The position numbers and the translations under genes are program-made. The notes below the pieces were generated by a model, which ran no database searches, had not been told where the DNA came from, and saw only the letters and a list, made by a program, of their open reading frames with translations. DNA of 64,000 nt from Streptomyces sp. NBC_01591 (GTDB lineage Bacteria; Actinomycetota; Actinomycetes; Streptomycetales; Streptomycetaceae): assembly GCF_035918155.1 (NCBI RefSeq), contig NZ_CP109327.1, forward strand, positions 5,146,001-5,210,000, written 5' to 3'. Shown one piece after another: positions 51,899-61,761 of the stretch; the first letter of the stretch is position 1, and each line of letters opens with the position of its first letter.

Positions 51899-52438
51899 AT
51901 GTCGCGAATCGGCAAGCTCCCCATCCAGGTTCCCGCCGGTGTGGACGTCACCATCGATGGCCGCACGGTCGCGGTGAAGGGGCCCAAGGGCACCCTCTCG
52001 CACACCGTCGCGTCGCCGATCGAGGTCACCAAGGGTGAGGACGGCGTTCTCAGCGTCACCCGCCCGAACGACGAGCGTCAGAACAAGGCCCTTCACGGCC
52101 TGTCCCGCACGCTGGTGGCGAACATGATCACCGGTGTGACCCAGGGATACACCAAGGCGCTCGAGATCAGTGGTGTCGGTTACCGAGTCCAGGCGAAGGG
52201 CTCCAACCTGGAGTTCGCCCTGGGCTACAGCCACCCGATCCTGATCGAGGCCCCGGAGGGCATCACCTTCAAGGTGGAGTCCCCCACGAAGTTCTCCGTC
52301 GAGGGCATCGACAAGCAGAAGGTCGGCGAGACCGCGGCCAAGATCCGCAAGCTGCGGAAGCCTGACCCGTACAAGGCCAAGGGCGTCAAGTACGCCGGCG
52401 AGGTCATCCGCCGCAAGGTCGGAAAGGCTGGTAAGTAG
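51899..52438 (+). CDS. rplF: 50S ribosomal protein L6
   Basis: 179 residues ([19 protein letters not shown]; the C-terminal [19 protein letters not shown]). It lies near the factor-binding site with L11. GGAACGGAGG precedes the ATG. Two bases before rplR. Confidence 0.98.
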   Translation: MSRIGKLPIQVPAGVDVTIDGRTVAVKGPKGTLSHTVASPIEVTKGEDGVLSVTRPNDERQNKALHGLSRTLVANMITGVTQGYTKALEISGVGYRVQAKGSNLEFALGYSHPILIEAPEGITFKVESPTKFSVEGIDKQKVGETAAKIRKLRKPDPYKAKGVKYAGEVIRRKVGKAGK

Positions 52439-52440
52439 CC

Positions 52441-52824
52441 ATGGCATACGGCGTGAAGATCGCCAAGGGCGACGCCTACAAGCGTGCCGCCCTCAAGCGT
52501 CGCCACATCCGTGTCCGCAAGCACATCTCCGGTTCGCCGGAGCGTCCGCGCTTGGTCGTGACGCGGTCCAACCGCCACATGGTCGCTCAGGTCATCGACG
52601 ACATCGCGGGCCACACGCTCGCGTCGGCGTCGACCCTGGACGTCTCCATCCGTGGTGGCGAGGGCGACAAGAGCACCCAGGCCAAGCAGGTCGGCGCCCT
52701 GGTCGCTGAGCGCGCCAAGGCCGCAGGCGTCGAGGCCGTCGTGTTTGACCGCGGTGGTAACCAGTACGCCGGGCGGATTGCCGCTCTGGCTGACGCCGCC
52801 CGTGAAGCCGGTCTGAAGTTCTGA
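52441..52824 (+). CDS. rplR: 50S ribosomal protein L18
   Basis: 127 residues, with [20 protein letters not shown] and [20 protein letters not shown]. It binds 5S rRNA. 46 bases before rpsE. Confidence 0.98.
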   Translation: MAYGVKIAKGDAYKRAALKRRHIRVRKHISGSPERPRLVVTRSNRHMVAQVIDDIAGHTLASASTLDVSIRGGEGDKSTQAKQVGALVAERAKAAGVEAVVFDRGGNQYAGRIAALADAAREAGLKF

Positions 52825-52870
52825 GCCCGGTTCCTACGCACAGCGGACGTAACAGAGAGAGGTAAATCCA

Positions 52871-53476
52871 ATGGCTGGACCCCAGCGCCGCGGAAGCGGT
52901 GCCGGTGGCGGCGAGCGGCGGGACCGGAAGGGCCGTGACGGCGGCGCAGCTGCCGCCGAGAAGACCGCGTACGTTGAGCGCGTTGTCGCGATCAACCGCG
53001 TCGCCAAGGTTGTGAAGGGTGGTCGTCGCTTCAGCTTCACCGCGCTGGTCGTGGTGGGCGATGGTGACGGCACCGTCGGTGTCGGCTACGGCAAGGCCAA
53101 GGAAGTTCCCGCGGCCATCGCCAAGGGCGTGGAAGAAGCCAAGAAGAACTTCTTCAAGGTTCCGCGCATCCAGGGCACCATTCCTCACCCGATCCAGGGC
53201 GAGAAGGCTGCGGGCGTCGTCCTGCTGAAGCCTGCTTCCCCCGGTACCGGTGTTATCGCCGGTGGCCCGGTGCGCGCCGTTCTGGAGTGCGCCGGCGTTC
53301 ACGACATCCTGTCGAAGTCGCTCGGCTCCGACAACGCGATCAACATCGTGCACGCGACCGTGGCGGCCCTCAAGGGCCTGCAGCGTCCCGAGGAGATCGC
53401 GGCCCGCCGCGGTCTGCCGCTCGAGGACGTCGCCCCTGCGGCTCTGCTTCGTGCACGTGCGGGAGCGGGTGCGTAA
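52871..53476 (+). CDS. rpsE: 30S ribosomal protein S5
   Basis: 201 residues. A glycine/arginine-rich N-terminal extension (about 35 residues), then [20 protein letters not shown] and the spectinomycin-site loop. It maintains fidelity. AGAGAGG ribosome binding site. The stop TAA shares its last base with rpmD's ATG. Confidence 0.97.
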   Translation: MAGPQRRGSGAGGGERRDRKGRDGGAAAAEKTAYVERVVAINRVAKVVKGGRRFSFTALVVVGDGDGTVGVGYGKAKEVPAAIAKGVEEAKKNFFKVPRIQGTIPHPIQGEKAAGVVLLKPASPGTGVIAGGPVRAVLECAGVHDILSKSLGSDNAINIVHATVAALKGLQRPEEIAARRGLPLEDVAPAALLRARAGAGA

Positions 53477-53658
53477 TGGCTCGCCTCAAGATCACGCAGA
53501 CGAAGTCGTACATCGGCAGCAAGCAGAACCACCGCGACACCCTTCGTTCGCTCGGGCTCAAGCGCCTGCACGACGTGGTTGTCAAGGAGGACCGCCCCGA
53601 GTTCCGCGGAATGGTGCACACCGTCCGCCACCTCGTGACGGTTGAGGAGGTCGACTGA
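53476..53658 (+). CDS. rpmD: 50S ribosomal protein L30
   Basis: 60 residues ([30 protein letters not shown]). The start overlaps the rpsE stop, and the stop lies 1 base before the rplO ATG, so the three are coupled. Confidence 0.97.
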   Translation: MARLKITQTKSYIGSKQNHRDTLRSLGLKRLHDVVVKEDRPEFRGMVHTVRHLVTVEEVD

Positions 53659-53659
53659 C

Positions 53660-54115
53660 ATGGCGGAGAACAAGCCGCTGAAGGCCCATGACCTCCGGCC
53701 CGCCCCGGGCGCCAAGACCGCCAAGACCCGTGTGGGTCGTGGTGAGGCGTCCAAGGGTAAGACCGCCGGTCGTGGCACCAAGGGCACCAAGGCCCGTTAC
53801 CAGGTTCCGGAGCGCTTCGAGGGTGGGCAGATGCCCCTCCACATGCGCCTCCCGAAGCTCAAGGGCTTCAAGAACCCGTTCCGCACCGAGTACCAGGTCG
53901 TGAACCTGGACAAGCTCGCGACGCTCTACCCCGAGGGTGGAGAGGTCACCGTGGCCGACCTGGTCGCCAAGGGTGCGGTGCGCAACAACCACCTCGTCAA
54001 GGTCCTCGGACAGGGCGAGATCTCCGTGGCACTGCAGGTTTCGGTTGACGCCGTCTCCGGCTCCGCCAAGGAGAAGATTGCCGCCGCCGGCGGCACCGTC
54101 ACCGAGCTCGTCTGA
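53660..54115 (+). CDS. rplO: 50S ribosomal protein L15
   Basis: 151 residues from ATG 53660. It has the N-terminal [12 protein letters not shown] and glycine-rich [17 protein letters not shown], and [19 protein letters not shown] late 50S assembly protein. A strong hairpin follows before secY. Confidence 0.98.
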   Translation: MAENKPLKAHDLRPAPGAKTAKTRVGRGEASKGKTAGRGTKGTKARYQVPERFEGGQMPLHMRLPKLKGFKNPFRTEYQVVNLDKLATLYPEGGEVTVADLVAKGAVRNNHLVKVLGQGEISVALQVSVDAVSGSAKEKIAAAGGTVTELV

Positions 54116-54140
54116 GACAACTCGATGGCTTGAACATCCG

Positions 54141-54174
54141 ACCGGGGATGCCTCTCATATGGGGCATCCCCGGT
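54141..54174 (+). terminator. Hairpin between rplO and secY
   Basis: A perfect 12-bp stem (54141-54152 with 54163-54174, 10-base loop) lies 25 bases after rplO. It probably gives partial termination, so secY-adk may have extra promoter input. Confidence 0.8.
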
Positions 54175-54330
54175 TGGTCGTTCCTAGGGGGGCATGGTCG
54201 CCGGTAAGGTGGCGTGCGTTGTTGTGTGGTACCCCTCTGGGCACCCGCCCCGGGGACTTTGACTTTTACGTATTCGTCGATCCTCAAGACCGTCACCTCT
54301 ACGCATTGCGCGGGGGTCGCAGGAGGCACC

Positions 54331-55650
54331 GTGCTCACCGCGTTCGCCCGGGCGTTCAAGACGCCCGACCTGCGCAAGAAGCTGCTCTTCACGCTCGGCA
54401 TCATCGTGCTCTACCGGCTCGGGGCGCACATCCCGGTACCGGGAGTGAGCTACGAGAACGTCCAGACCTGTGTTGATCAGGCCAGCAAGGGCAACAACAG
54501 CCTCTTCGGCCTGGTGAACATGTTCAGCGGTGGTGCACTGCTGCAGATCACGATCTTCGCGCTCGGCATCATGCCGTACATCACGGCCAGCATCATTCTT
54601 CAGTTGCTGACCGTGGTGATTCCCCGACTCGAGGCACTCAAGAAGGAGGGGCAGTCCGGCCAGGCGAAGATCACGCAGTACACGCGTTATCTGACCGTCG
54701 CGCTCGCCATCCTCCAGGGCACCGGCCTGGTGGCCACCGCCACCAGCGGCGCCCTCTTCAGCGGCTGCCCGGTCGCCGACCAGATCGTGCCGAACCAGTC
54801 GATCTTCACGACCATCGTGATGGTCATCACGATGACCGCGGGTACCGCGGCCGTCATGTGGCTCGGTGAGCTCATCACCGACCGCGGCATCGGCAACGGT
54901 ATGTCGATCCTGATGTTCATCTCGATCGCCGCCAGCTTCCCCGGCGCCCTGTGGGCCATCAAGACCAGCGGCAAGCTGGCCGACGGCTGGATCGAGTTCG
55001 GCACCGTCATCCTGATCGGCTTCGTGATGGTGGGCCTCGTCGTCTTCGTCGAGCAGGCCCAGCGCCGTATCCCGGTGCAGTACGCGAAGCGCATGATCGG
55101 CCGCAGGTCGTACGGCGGTACCTCGACGTACATTCCGCTGAAGGTCAATCAGGCGGGTGTGATTCCCGTCATCTTCGCTTCTTCGCTGCTCTACATCCCT
55201 GCCCTGATCGTCCAGTTCTCCAACTCCACTGCGGGCTGGGCGACCTGGATCAAGGACAACTTCGTGACGGGCGACCACCCGTACTACATCACGGCGTACT
55301 TCCTGTTGATCGTCTTCTTCGCCTTCTTCTATGTGGCGATTTCGTTCAACCCCGAGGAAGTCGCCGACAACATGAAGAAGTATGGTGGGTTCATCCCGGG
55401 TATCCGGGCTGGTCGACCTACTGCCGAGTACCTGAGCTACGTGCTCAACAGGATCACTTGGCCGGGCTCGCTGTACCTGGGTCTGATCGCTCTTGTGCCG
55501 ACGATGGCGTTGGCAGGCTTCGGTGGAGCCAACCAGAACTTCCCGTTCGGCGGGACGAGCATCCTCATCATCGTGGGTGTGGGTCTGGAGACCGTGAAGC
55601 AGATCGAGAGTCAGCTCCAGCAGCGCAATTACGAAGGGTTCCTCCGCTGA
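54331..55650 (+). CDS. secY: Preprotein translocase subunit SecY
   Basis: 439 residues, ten transmembrane helices. It has GAHIPVPGV, the plug region after TM1, [16 protein letters not shown], and the cytoplasmic loop [11 protein letters not shown] that contacts the ribosome and SecA. It is the channel of the Sec translocon with SecE (7836) and SecG. GTG 54331 has AGGAGG upstream, so the in-frame upstream start at 54214 is not used. The stop overlaps the adk start (TGATG). Confidence 0.97.
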   Translation: MLTAFARAFKTPDLRKKLLFTLGIIVLYRLGAHIPVPGVSYENVQTCVDQASKGNNSLFGLVNMFSGGALLQITIFALGIMPYITASIILQLLTVVIPRLEALKKEGQSGQAKITQYTRYLTVALAILQGTGLVATATSGALFSGCPVADQIVPNQSIFTTIVMVITMTAGTAAVMWLGELITDRGIGNGMSILMFISIAASFPGALWAIKTSGKLADGWIEFGTVILIGFVMVGLVVFVEQAQRRIPVQYAKRMIGRRSYGGTSTYIPLKVNQAGVIPVIFASSLLYIPALIVQFSNSTAGWATWIKDNFVTGDHPYYITAYFLLIVFFAFFYVAISFNPEEVADNMKKYGGFIPGIRAGRPTAEYLSYVLNRITWPGSLYLGLIALVPTMALAGFGGANQNFPFGGTSILIIVGVGLETVKQIESQLQQRNYEGFLR

Positions 55651-56306
55651 TGCGAATCGTCCTCGTCGGGCCGCCCGGTGCCGGCAAGGGAACGCAGGCT
55701 GCGTACCTTGCCAAGAACCTGTCGATTCCGCAGATCTCCACGGGCGATCTCTTCCGTGCCAACATCAGCCAGGGCACCGACCTTGGCAAGCAGGCCCGTG
55801 CCTTCATGGATGCAGGGCAGTTGGTGCCGGACGAGGTCACCATCGGGATGGCCAAGGACCGCATGTCCCAGCCGGACGCCGAGAACGGTTTCCTGCTGGA
55901 CGGCTTCCCGCGCAACGTGGGTCAGGCCGAGGCTCTTGACGCCATGCTCAAGGACGAGGGCACCAAGCTCGACGCGGTCCTGGACCTGGAAGTCCCCGAG
56001 GACGAGGTGGTCAAGCGCATCGCCGGCCGCCGGATCTGCCGGAACGACGGCTCCCACGTCTTCCACGTGACGTACAACCCGCCGAAGACCGAGGGCGTCT
56101 GTGACGCCTGCGGCGGCGAGCTGTACCAGCGCGACGACGACACCGAGGACACGGTTCGTACCCGGCTGGAGGTCTACCACTCGCAGACCGAGCCGATCAT
56201 CGACTACTACCGGGCCCAGAACCTGGTGGTCACCATCTCCGCGCTCGGCAAGGTCACCGATGTGACCGAGCGCGCGATGGAGGCTCTCAAGTCCGACAAG
56301 GGCTGA
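55650..56306 (+). CDS. adk: Adenylate kinase
   Basis: 218 residues. The P-loop GPPGAGKGT is at the N-terminus, then STGDLFRA, and LLDGFPRN with the AMP-binding Arg. The long LID (about 127-164) has Cys/His residues ([16 protein letters not shown]) suggesting zinc or a structural remnant. It interconverts ATP, ADP and AMP. Translationally coupled to secY. Confidence 0.97.
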   Translation: MRIVLVGPPGAGKGTQAAYLAKNLSIPQISTGDLFRANISQGTDLGKQARAFMDAGQLVPDEVTIGMAKDRMSQPDAENGFLLDGFPRNVGQAEALDAMLKDEGTKLDAVLDLEVPEDEVVKRIAGRRICRNDGSHVFHVTYNPPKTEGVCDACGGELYQRDDDTEDTVRTRLEVYHSQTEPIIDYYRAQNLVVTISALGKVTDVTERAMEALKSDKG

Positions 56307-56328
56307 ACGAAACACCCGCAGTACTTGT

Positions 56329-56368
56329 GCAGTCGGCCGCGGCGTCCATGGGCGCCGCGGCCGACTGC
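56329..56368 (+). terminator. Terminator between adk and map
   Basis: A perfect 16-bp inverted repeat (56329-56344 with 56353-56368, 8-base loop) lies 22 bases after adk. Confidence 0.88.
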
Positions 56369-56443
56369 TTGCGCCGTATCGTTGTGTGAGTACGCCGCAG
56401 ACATCACCGTTCGATGCAGTCCGATGCAGAGAGGCGCCACGCA

Positions 56444-57280
56444 ATGGTGCAGATCAAGACCCCCGAGCAGATCGCGAAGATGCGTGAGGCGGGGCTGGTG
56501 GTCGCTGCCATTCACGCGGCCACCCGCGAGGCGGCGGTGCCCGGCGCCACCACGCTGGACCTGGACCGGGTCGCACGCAAGGTGATCGCCGATCACGGTG
56601 CGAAGTCGAACTTCCTCGGGTACGGCGGGTTCCCCGCGACCATCTGCACCTCGGTCAACGAGGTCGTCGTCCACGGCATCCCGGACGACAAGACCGTCCT
56701 CAAGGACGGCGACATCATCTCCATCGACGCCGGCGCGATCGTCGACGGCTGGCACGGCGACGCCGCGTACACGGCCTTCGTCGGCACGGGTCACGCTCCG
56801 GAGCTGGTCGAGCTCTCCCGGGTGACCGAGGAGTCCATGTGGGCCGGTATCGCCGCGATGAAGGTGAACAACCGCCTCGTCGACATCTCGAAGGCGATCG
56901 AGTCCTACATCCGGCGCCAGCCCCGTCCCGCCACCGGCAAGTACGGGATCATCGAGGACTACGGCGGCCACGGCATCGGCACCGAGATGCACATGGACCC
57001 GCACCTGCTGAACTATGTCGCCCGCAAGCGCGGCAAGGGCATCAAGCTCGTCCCCGGCGTCTGCCTGGCCATCGAGCCGATGGTCTCGCTCGGTACGGCG
57101 CAGACCGAGGTGCTCCAGGACGACTGGACCGTCATCACGACGGACGGCACCTGGTCCTCCCACTGGGAGCACTCGATCGCCCTCACCGAGCAGGGCCCCC
57201 TGGTCCTGACCGCCCCCGACTGCGGCAAGGCGAAGCTGGCGCAGTACGGGATCGAGGTGGCGCCGGATCCTCTGGGGTGA
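56444..57280 (+). CDS. map: Methionine aminopeptidase
   Basis: 278 residues, type I MetAP without the N-terminal SH3 or zinc extension. The five metal ligands are visible in order: IDAG (Asp), GDAAYT (Asp), GHGIGTEMH (His), AIEPM (Glu) and WEHSIALTE (Glu). It removes N-terminal Met from new proteins, a step performed on ribosome-bound chains. GAGAGG precedes the ATG. It lies after a terminator, so it likely has its own promoter. Confidence 0.96.
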   Translation: MVQIKTPEQIAKMREAGLVVAAIHAATREAAVPGATTLDLDRVARKVIADHGAKSNFLGYGGFPATICTSVNEVVVHGIPDDKTVLKDGDIISIDAGAIVDGWHGDAAYTAFVGTGHAPELVELSRVTEESMWAGIAAMKVNNRLVDISKAIESYIRRQPRPATGKYGIIEDYGGHGIGTEMHMDPHLLNYVARKRGKGIKLVPGVCLAIEPMVSLGTAQTEVLQDDWTVITTDGTWSSHWEHSIALTEQGPLVLTAPDCGKAKLAQYGIEVAPDPLG

Positions 57281-57372
57281 CGATGCCCGGGGGATTTGAC
57301 CCGCTTGTCGAGGTCTAAGGATCTCCTCCGGTGGGCAAACTTGACGGATTCGTCTTTTGGGGTCCGCTGACG

Positions 57373-57378
57373 TAGACT
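57373..57378 (+). promoter_or_regulatory. Probable -10 box of infA
   Basis: TAGACT, preceded by TGACG, lies 80 bases upstream of the infA start. A TTGACG at 57341-57346 is too far (26 bases) to be its -35 box. Only the -10 is persuasive. Confidence 0.45.
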
Positions 57379-57458
57379 GACTCGTCGGCTCTCGTGCATC
57401 AGTGTGTCCACATGCGATGCCGAAAGTCGATCAAGGTAGCCGATTCGAAAGGCGAAGC

Positions 57459-57680
57459 GTGGCCAAGAAGCAAGGTGCCATCGAAATTGAGGGCACCGTG
57501 ATCGAGTCCCTCCCGAACGCCATGTTCAAGGTGGAACTCCAGAACGGTCACAAAGTCCTCGCGCACATCAGCGGCAAGATGCGGATGCACTACATCCGAA
57601 TCCTCCCGGATGACCGGGTCGTCGTGGAGCTCTCCCCGTACGACCTGACGCGTGGTCGGATCGTCTACCGCTACAAGTAG
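57459..57680 (+). CDS. infA: Translation initiation factor IF-1
   Basis: 73 residues, a single OB-fold ([36 protein letters not shown]). It blocks the A site during initiation. GTG start behind AAAGG. First of the alpha-operon set infA-rpmJ-rpsM-rpsK-rpoA-rplQ. Confidence 0.98.
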   Translation: MAKKQGAIEIEGTVIESLPNAMFKVELQNGHKVLAHISGKMRMHYIRILPDDRVVVELSPYDLTRGRIVYRYK

Positions 57681-57740
57681 ATCTTGCCTCCACCACGCTT
57701 TCGCGCGGTGACGGCACTGACCCGGAGAACCTGACATCCC

Positions 57741-57854
57741 ATGAAGGTCAAGCCGAGCGTCAAGAAGATCTGCGACAAGTGCAAGGTGATCCGCCGTCAC
57801 GGTCGGGTCATGGTCATCTGCGACAACCTGCGCCACAAGCAGCGCCAGGGCTGA
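57741..57854 (+). CDS. rpmJ: 50S ribosomal protein L36
   Basis: 37 residues ([20 protein letters not shown] at the start). It is the zinc form: C11, C14, C27 and H32 are all present. CCGGAGAA lies about 12 bases before the ATG. A short gene that is easily missed; it is flanked by infA and rpsM as in other Streptomyces. Confidence 0.97.
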   Translation: MKVKPSVKKICDKCKVIRRHGRVMVICDNLRHKQRQG

Positions 57855-58048
57855 CGCACGACCCCCTGCATCTCGCAGCACTTCGCGCGACGCACGTAAA
57901 ACGTACATACGCAGAGTCCGTCCAAGCTTCGGCTGACGACACCTCCGGTGGGGGCCGGGGACCCGGGCGTACCACCTCTCGTCACGAGAGGTCGGCGATC
58001 GGGAGCGGCACTGTGGAAGACCCCCGAATTAACAACTGGAGCCATTGA

Positions 58049-58429
58049 ATGGCACGCGTTTCAGGTGTTGACATCCCGCGCGAAAAGCGCGTGGAGGTTG
58101 CCCTCACCTACGTCTTCGGTATCGGGCGCACCCGGTCCAAGGAGATTCTCGCCACCACTGGCGTGAACCCCAACACCCGCGTTCGCGACCTGGCCGAAGA
58201 GGACCTGGTCAAGATCCGCGAGTACGTGGACGCCAACCTCCGCACCGAGGGTGACCTCCGTCGCGAGATCCAGGCCGACATCCGCCGCAAGGTCGAGATC
58301 GGCTGCTACCAGGGTCTGCGTCACCGCCGCGGCCTGCCGGTCCACGGCCAGCGCACCAGCACGAACGCTCGTACCCGCAAGGGCCCGCGTCGCGCGATCG
58401 CCGGCAAGAAGAAGCCGGGCAAGAAGTAG
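58049..58429 (+). CDS. rpsM: 30S ribosomal protein S13
   Basis: 126 residues ([20 protein letters not shown]; the [19 protein letters not shown] tail). It contacts P-site tRNA and the B1 bridge. The rpmJ-rpsM gap of 194 bases contains a CTCGTCACGAG-type palindrome (57980 region) but no gene. Confidence 0.98.
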   Translation: MARVSGVDIPREKRVEVALTYVFGIGRTRSKEILATTGVNPNTRVRDLAEEDLVKIREYVDANLRTEGDLRREIQADIRRKVEIGCYQGLRHRRGLPVHGQRTSTNARTRKGPRRAIAGKKKPGKK

Positions 58430-58534
58430 TCCTCAGCGGACGCACTGCGGGCGTCCGGGCCACCGGTCATCCGCAGCAACCAGCGGTCTTCGCTGTAGGA
58501 CCGATCACCTCCCCTCTCCATCTGGAGTCAAGAC

Positions 58535-58939
58535 ATGCCCCCCAAGGGTCGTCAGGGCGCAGCCAAGAAGGTGCGTCGCAAGGAAAAGAAGAACGTCGCT
58601 CACGGCCACGCGCACATCAAGAGCACGTTCAACAACACGATCGTCTCGATCACGGACCCCTCGGGCAACGTGATCTCCTGGGCCTCCGCCGGCCACGTCG
58701 GCTTCAAGGGCTCGCGCAAGTCCACCCCCTTCGCCGCGCAGATGGCCGCCGAGTCGGCCGCCCGCCGCGCGCAGGAGCACGGCATGCGCAAGGTTGACGT
58801 CTTCGTCAAGGGTCCGGGCTCCGGCCGCGAGACCGCGATCCGTTCGCTCCAGGCCACCGGCCTGGAGGTCGGTTCGATCCAGGACGTCACCCCCACCCCG
58901 CACAACGGATGCCGGCCGCCCAAGCGTCGCCGCGTCTGA
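58535..58939 (+). CDS. rpsK: 30S ribosomal protein S11
   Basis: 134 residues ([37 protein letters not shown]-terminus). It forms the platform with S18. It lies about 105 bases after rpsM. Confidence 0.98.
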   Translation: MPPKGRQGAAKKVRRKEKKNVAHGHAHIKSTFNNTIVSITDPSGNVISWASAGHVGFKGSRKSTPFAAQMAAESAARRAQEHGMRKVDVFVKGPGSGRETAIRSLQATGLEVGSIQDVTPTPHNGCRPPKRRRV

Positions 58940-59073
58940 TTTCGTGCTCTGCTCCGAGCAGTAGCTCGTGAGTGGGTCCGGGCGGTACGGCCTCTTCGAG
59001 GTCGTGCCGCCCGTACCCTTGTCAGTATCTGGGGGCGTCAAATAGTGGGCGCCCACGACTGAAGGAACGCAAC

Positions 59074-60096
59074 ATGCTTATCGCTCAGCGTCCGTCGCTG
59101 ACCGAAGAGGTCGTTGACGAGTTCCGCTCCCGGTTCGTCATCGAGCCGCTGGAGCCGGGCTTCGGCTACACCCTCGGCAACTCTCTCCGCCGTACGCTCC
59201 TCTCCTCGATCCCCGGCGCTGCTGTCACCAGCATCCGGATCGACGGTGTCCTGCACGAGTTCACCACCGTGCCGGGCGTCAAGGAGGACGTCACCGACCT
59301 CATCCTCAACATCAAGCAGCTGGTCGTCTCCTCGGAGCACGACGAGCCGGTCGTGATGTACCTGCGCAAGCAGGGCCCCGGCCTGGTCACCGCTGCTGAC
59401 ATCGCCCCGCCGGCCGGTGTCGAGGTCCACAACCCGGACCTGGTCCTGGCCACGCTGAACGGCAAGGGCAAGCTGGAGATGGAGCTGACCGTCGAGCGCG
59501 GTCGCGGCTACGTCTCCGCCGTCCAGAACAAGCAGGCGGGCCAGGAGATCGGCCGTATCCCGGTCGACTCCATCTACTCGCCGGTGCTCAAGGTCACGTA
59601 CAAGGTCGAGGCGACCCGTGTCGAGCAGCGCACCGACTTCGACAAGCTGATCGTCGACGTCGAGACCAAGCAGGCCATGCGTCCCCGTGACGCCATGGCT
59701 TCGGCCGGTAAGACCCTGGTCGAGCTGTTCGGTCTGGCGCGCGAGCTCAACATCGACGCCGAGGGCATCGACATGGGCCCGTCCCCGACGGACGCCGCGC
59801 TCGCCGCCGATCTGGCGCTGCCGATCGAGGAGCTGGAGCTCACGGTCCGTTCGTACAACTGCCTCAAGCGCGAGGGCATCCACTCCGTGGGTGAGCTCGT
59901 GGCTCGTTCCGAGGCCGACCTGCTCGACATCCGCAACTTCGGTGCGAAGTCGATCGACGAGGTCAAGGCGAAGCTGGCCGGCATGGGCCTGGCGCTCAAG
60001 GACAGCCCGCCCGGATTCGACCCGACGGCCGCGGCGGACGCGTTCGGCGCGGACGACGACGCGGATGCCGGTTTCGCGGAGACCGAGCAGTACTAG
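59074..60096 (+). CDS. rpoA: DNA-directed RNA polymerase alpha subunit
   Basis: 340 residues. The N-terminal assembly domain ([20 protein letters not shown]), a linker, and the C-terminal domain (about 255-310; [19 protein letters not shown]) that binds UP elements and activators. The acidic tail [14 protein letters not shown] is Streptomyces-like. ATG 59074 has GAAGGA upstream. Confidence 0.98.
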   Translation: MLIAQRPSLTEEVVDEFRSRFVIEPLEPGFGYTLGNSLRRTLLSSIPGAAVTSIRIDGVLHEFTTVPGVKEDVTDLILNIKQLVVSSEHDEPVVMYLRKQGPGLVTAADIAPPAGVEVHNPDLVLATLNGKGKLEMELTVERGRGYVSAVQNKQAGQEIGRIPVDSIYSPVLKVTYKVEATRVEQRTDFDKLIVDVETKQAMRPRDAMASAGKTLVELFGLARELNIDAEGIDMGPSPTDAALAADLALPIEELELTVRSYNCLKREGIHSVGELVARSEADLLDIRNFGAKSIDEVKAKLAGMGLALKDSPPGFDPTAAADAFGADDDADAGFAETEQY

Positions 60097-60149
60097 TACG
60101 CCTCCGGCTGGGGTGCCCGTCTTTCTGGTGGGTGCCCCGGACCGGGCGA

Positions 60150-60190
60150 GGGCTTTGTCCTCAATCGCCGGACGGGCTTGATTTTCGGGC
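60150..60190. repeat. Streptomyces dispersed intergenic repeat in the rpoA-rplQ spacer
   Basis: TCAATCGCCGGACGGGCTTG and its flanks (TTGTCC upstream, ATTTT downstream) resemble a short repeat I recall from many Streptomyces intergenic regions. It fills part of the 207-base rpoA-rplQ gap. Confidence 0.6.
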
Positions 60191-60303
60191 TGAGGCTCGA
60201 TGTTGGGTGCGTCCGGCGGACGAAGACTTCCGTGTGGCGTCCGCCGCGCGGGAACTGACACCGGTACCTGATACGGCCGGTGCAGCACACAAGGAGAAAA
60301 ACC

Positions 60304-60804
60304 ATGCCGAAGCCCGCCAAGGGTGCCCGTCTGGGCGGCAGCGCCGCGCACGAGAAGCTGCTTCTCAACAACCTCGCGAAGTCGCTGTTCGAGCACGGCC
60401 GCATCACCACGACCGAGGCCAAGGCCCGTCGCCTGCGTCCGGTCGCCGAGCGTTTCATCACCAAGGCGAAGAAGGGCGACATCCACAACCGTCGCCTGGT
60501 GCTGCAGTCGATCACGGACAAGGGCGTCGTTCACACGCTCTTCACCGAGATCGCCCCGCGGTACGAGAACCGCCCCGGTGGTTACACCCGCATCACCAAG
60601 ATCGGCAACCGTCGTGGCGACAACGCCCCGATGGCGGTCATCGAGCTGGTCGAGGCGCTGACCGTGGCCCAGCAGGCCACCGGTGAGGCCGAGGCCGCCA
60701 CGAAGCGTGCGGTCAAGGAAGACGCCCTCAAGAAGGACGAGGCTCCGGCCGAGGCCGTCGAGGACGCCAAGCCGGCCGACGACGCCGAGTCCAAGGACGC
60801 CTGA
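60304..60804 (+). CDS. rplQ: 50S ribosomal protein L17
   Basis: 166 residues. The conserved core ([37 protein letters not shown]) is followed by a C-terminal Ala/Lys/Glu/Asp-rich extension of about 45 residues, as in other actinomycetes. AAGGAGAA precedes the ATG. Last gene of the alpha operon; a terminator follows. Confidence 0.97.
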   Translation: MPKPAKGARLGGSAAHEKLLLNNLAKSLFEHGRITTTEAKARRLRPVAERFITKAKKGDIHNRRLVLQSITDKGVVHTLFTEIAPRYENRPGGYTRITKIGNRRGDNAPMAVIELVEALTVAQQATGEAEAATKRAVKEDALKKDEAPAEAVEDAKPADDAESKDA

Positions 60805-60822
60805 GCGTTCTGAGACCACTGG

Positions 60823-60860
60823 ACGGGCCCGCATCACCCTTCGGGGCGGTGCGGGCCCGT
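60823..60860 (+). terminator. Terminator after rplQ
   Basis: An 11-bp outer stem (60823-60833 with 60850-60860) with an inner CCC-TTCG-GGG hairpin, 18 bases after rplQ, closes the alpha operon. Confidence 0.88.
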
Positions 60861-60901
60861 TCTGTATGTACCTGCGAGTAGCTGCGGAAAAGGATCCCTG
60901 G

Positions 60902-61756
60902 GTGAGTGACGAAGTGGAGCCCGGCTTCGTACGGGTGCGGCTGGACCTGGCGTACGACGGCAAGGATTTCTCGGGCTGGGCCAAGCAGACCTCCAGGCGG
61001 ACCGTCCAGGGGGAGATCGAGGGCGCGCTGCGGACCGTGACGCGGTCCTCGCGGACGTACGACCTCACCGTCGCCGGGCGGACCGATGCCGGGGTGCACG
61101 CCCGGGGCCAGGTCGCGCATGTCGATCTGCCGGACGAGGTGTGGGCCGAGCACGCGGACAAGCTGCTGCGGCGGATGGCCGGGCGGATGGCGCCCGATGT
61201 ACGGATCTGGCGGATCGCGCCGGCGCCCGTGGGGTTCAACGCGCGGTTCTCGGCGCTGTGGCGGCGTTACGCGTATCGCGTGGCCGATCGTCCCGGTGGG
61301 GTGGATCCGCTGTTGCGCGGTCATGTGCTGTGGCACGACCGGCCGTTGGACGTGGACGCCATGAACGAGGCGGCCGGCCGGATGGTCGGGGAGCACGACT
61401 TCGCCGCGTACTGCAAGAAGCGCGAGGGCGCGACGACCATCCGTACGCTGCAGAAGCTGAGTTGGGTACGGGACGGGGCGACCGGGATCCTGACGGCGAC
61501 CGTGCAGGCGGACGCGTTCTGCCACAACATGGTCCGCGCGCTGATCGGTGCGGCGCTCTTCGTCGGGGACGGGCGCCGTCCTGCCGAGTGGCCGGCCCAG
61601 GTGCTCGCGGCCCGGGTGCGCGACCCCGGGGTGCACGTAGTGCGCCCGCATGGGCTGACCTTGGAGGAAGTGGCCTACCCGGCCGACGAGTTGCTGGCCG
61701 CCCGCGCCGTGGAGGCGCGCAATGTGCGCACGCTCCCCGGGGGCGGTTGCTGCTGA
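60902..61756 (+). CDS. truA: tRNA pseudouridine synthase A
   Basis: 284 residues. The catalytic Asp is in the motif GRTDAGVHA, with [20 protein letters not shown] at the N-terminus and [17 protein letters not shown] and [11 protein letters not shown] later. It makes pseudouridine at positions 38-40 of tRNA anticodon stems. GTG 60902 gives [18 protein letters not shown] is upstream. The in-frame start at 60683 lies inside rplQ and is rejected. It is 97 bases after rplQ, behind a terminator. Confidence 0.95.
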   Translation: MSDEVEPGFVRVRLDLAYDGKDFSGWAKQTSRRTVQGEIEGALRTVTRSSRTYDLTVAGRTDAGVHARGQVAHVDLPDEVWAEHADKLLRRMAGRMAPDVRIWRIAPAPVGFNARFSALWRRYAYRVADRPGGVDPLLRGHVLWHDRPLDVDAMNEAAGRMVGEHDFAAYCKKREGATTIRTLQKLSWVRDGATGILTATVQADAFCHNMVRALIGAALFVGDGRRPAEWPAQVLAARVRDPGVHVVRPHGLTLEEVAYPADELLAARAVEARNVRTLPGGGCC

Positions 61757-61761
61757 CGCGC

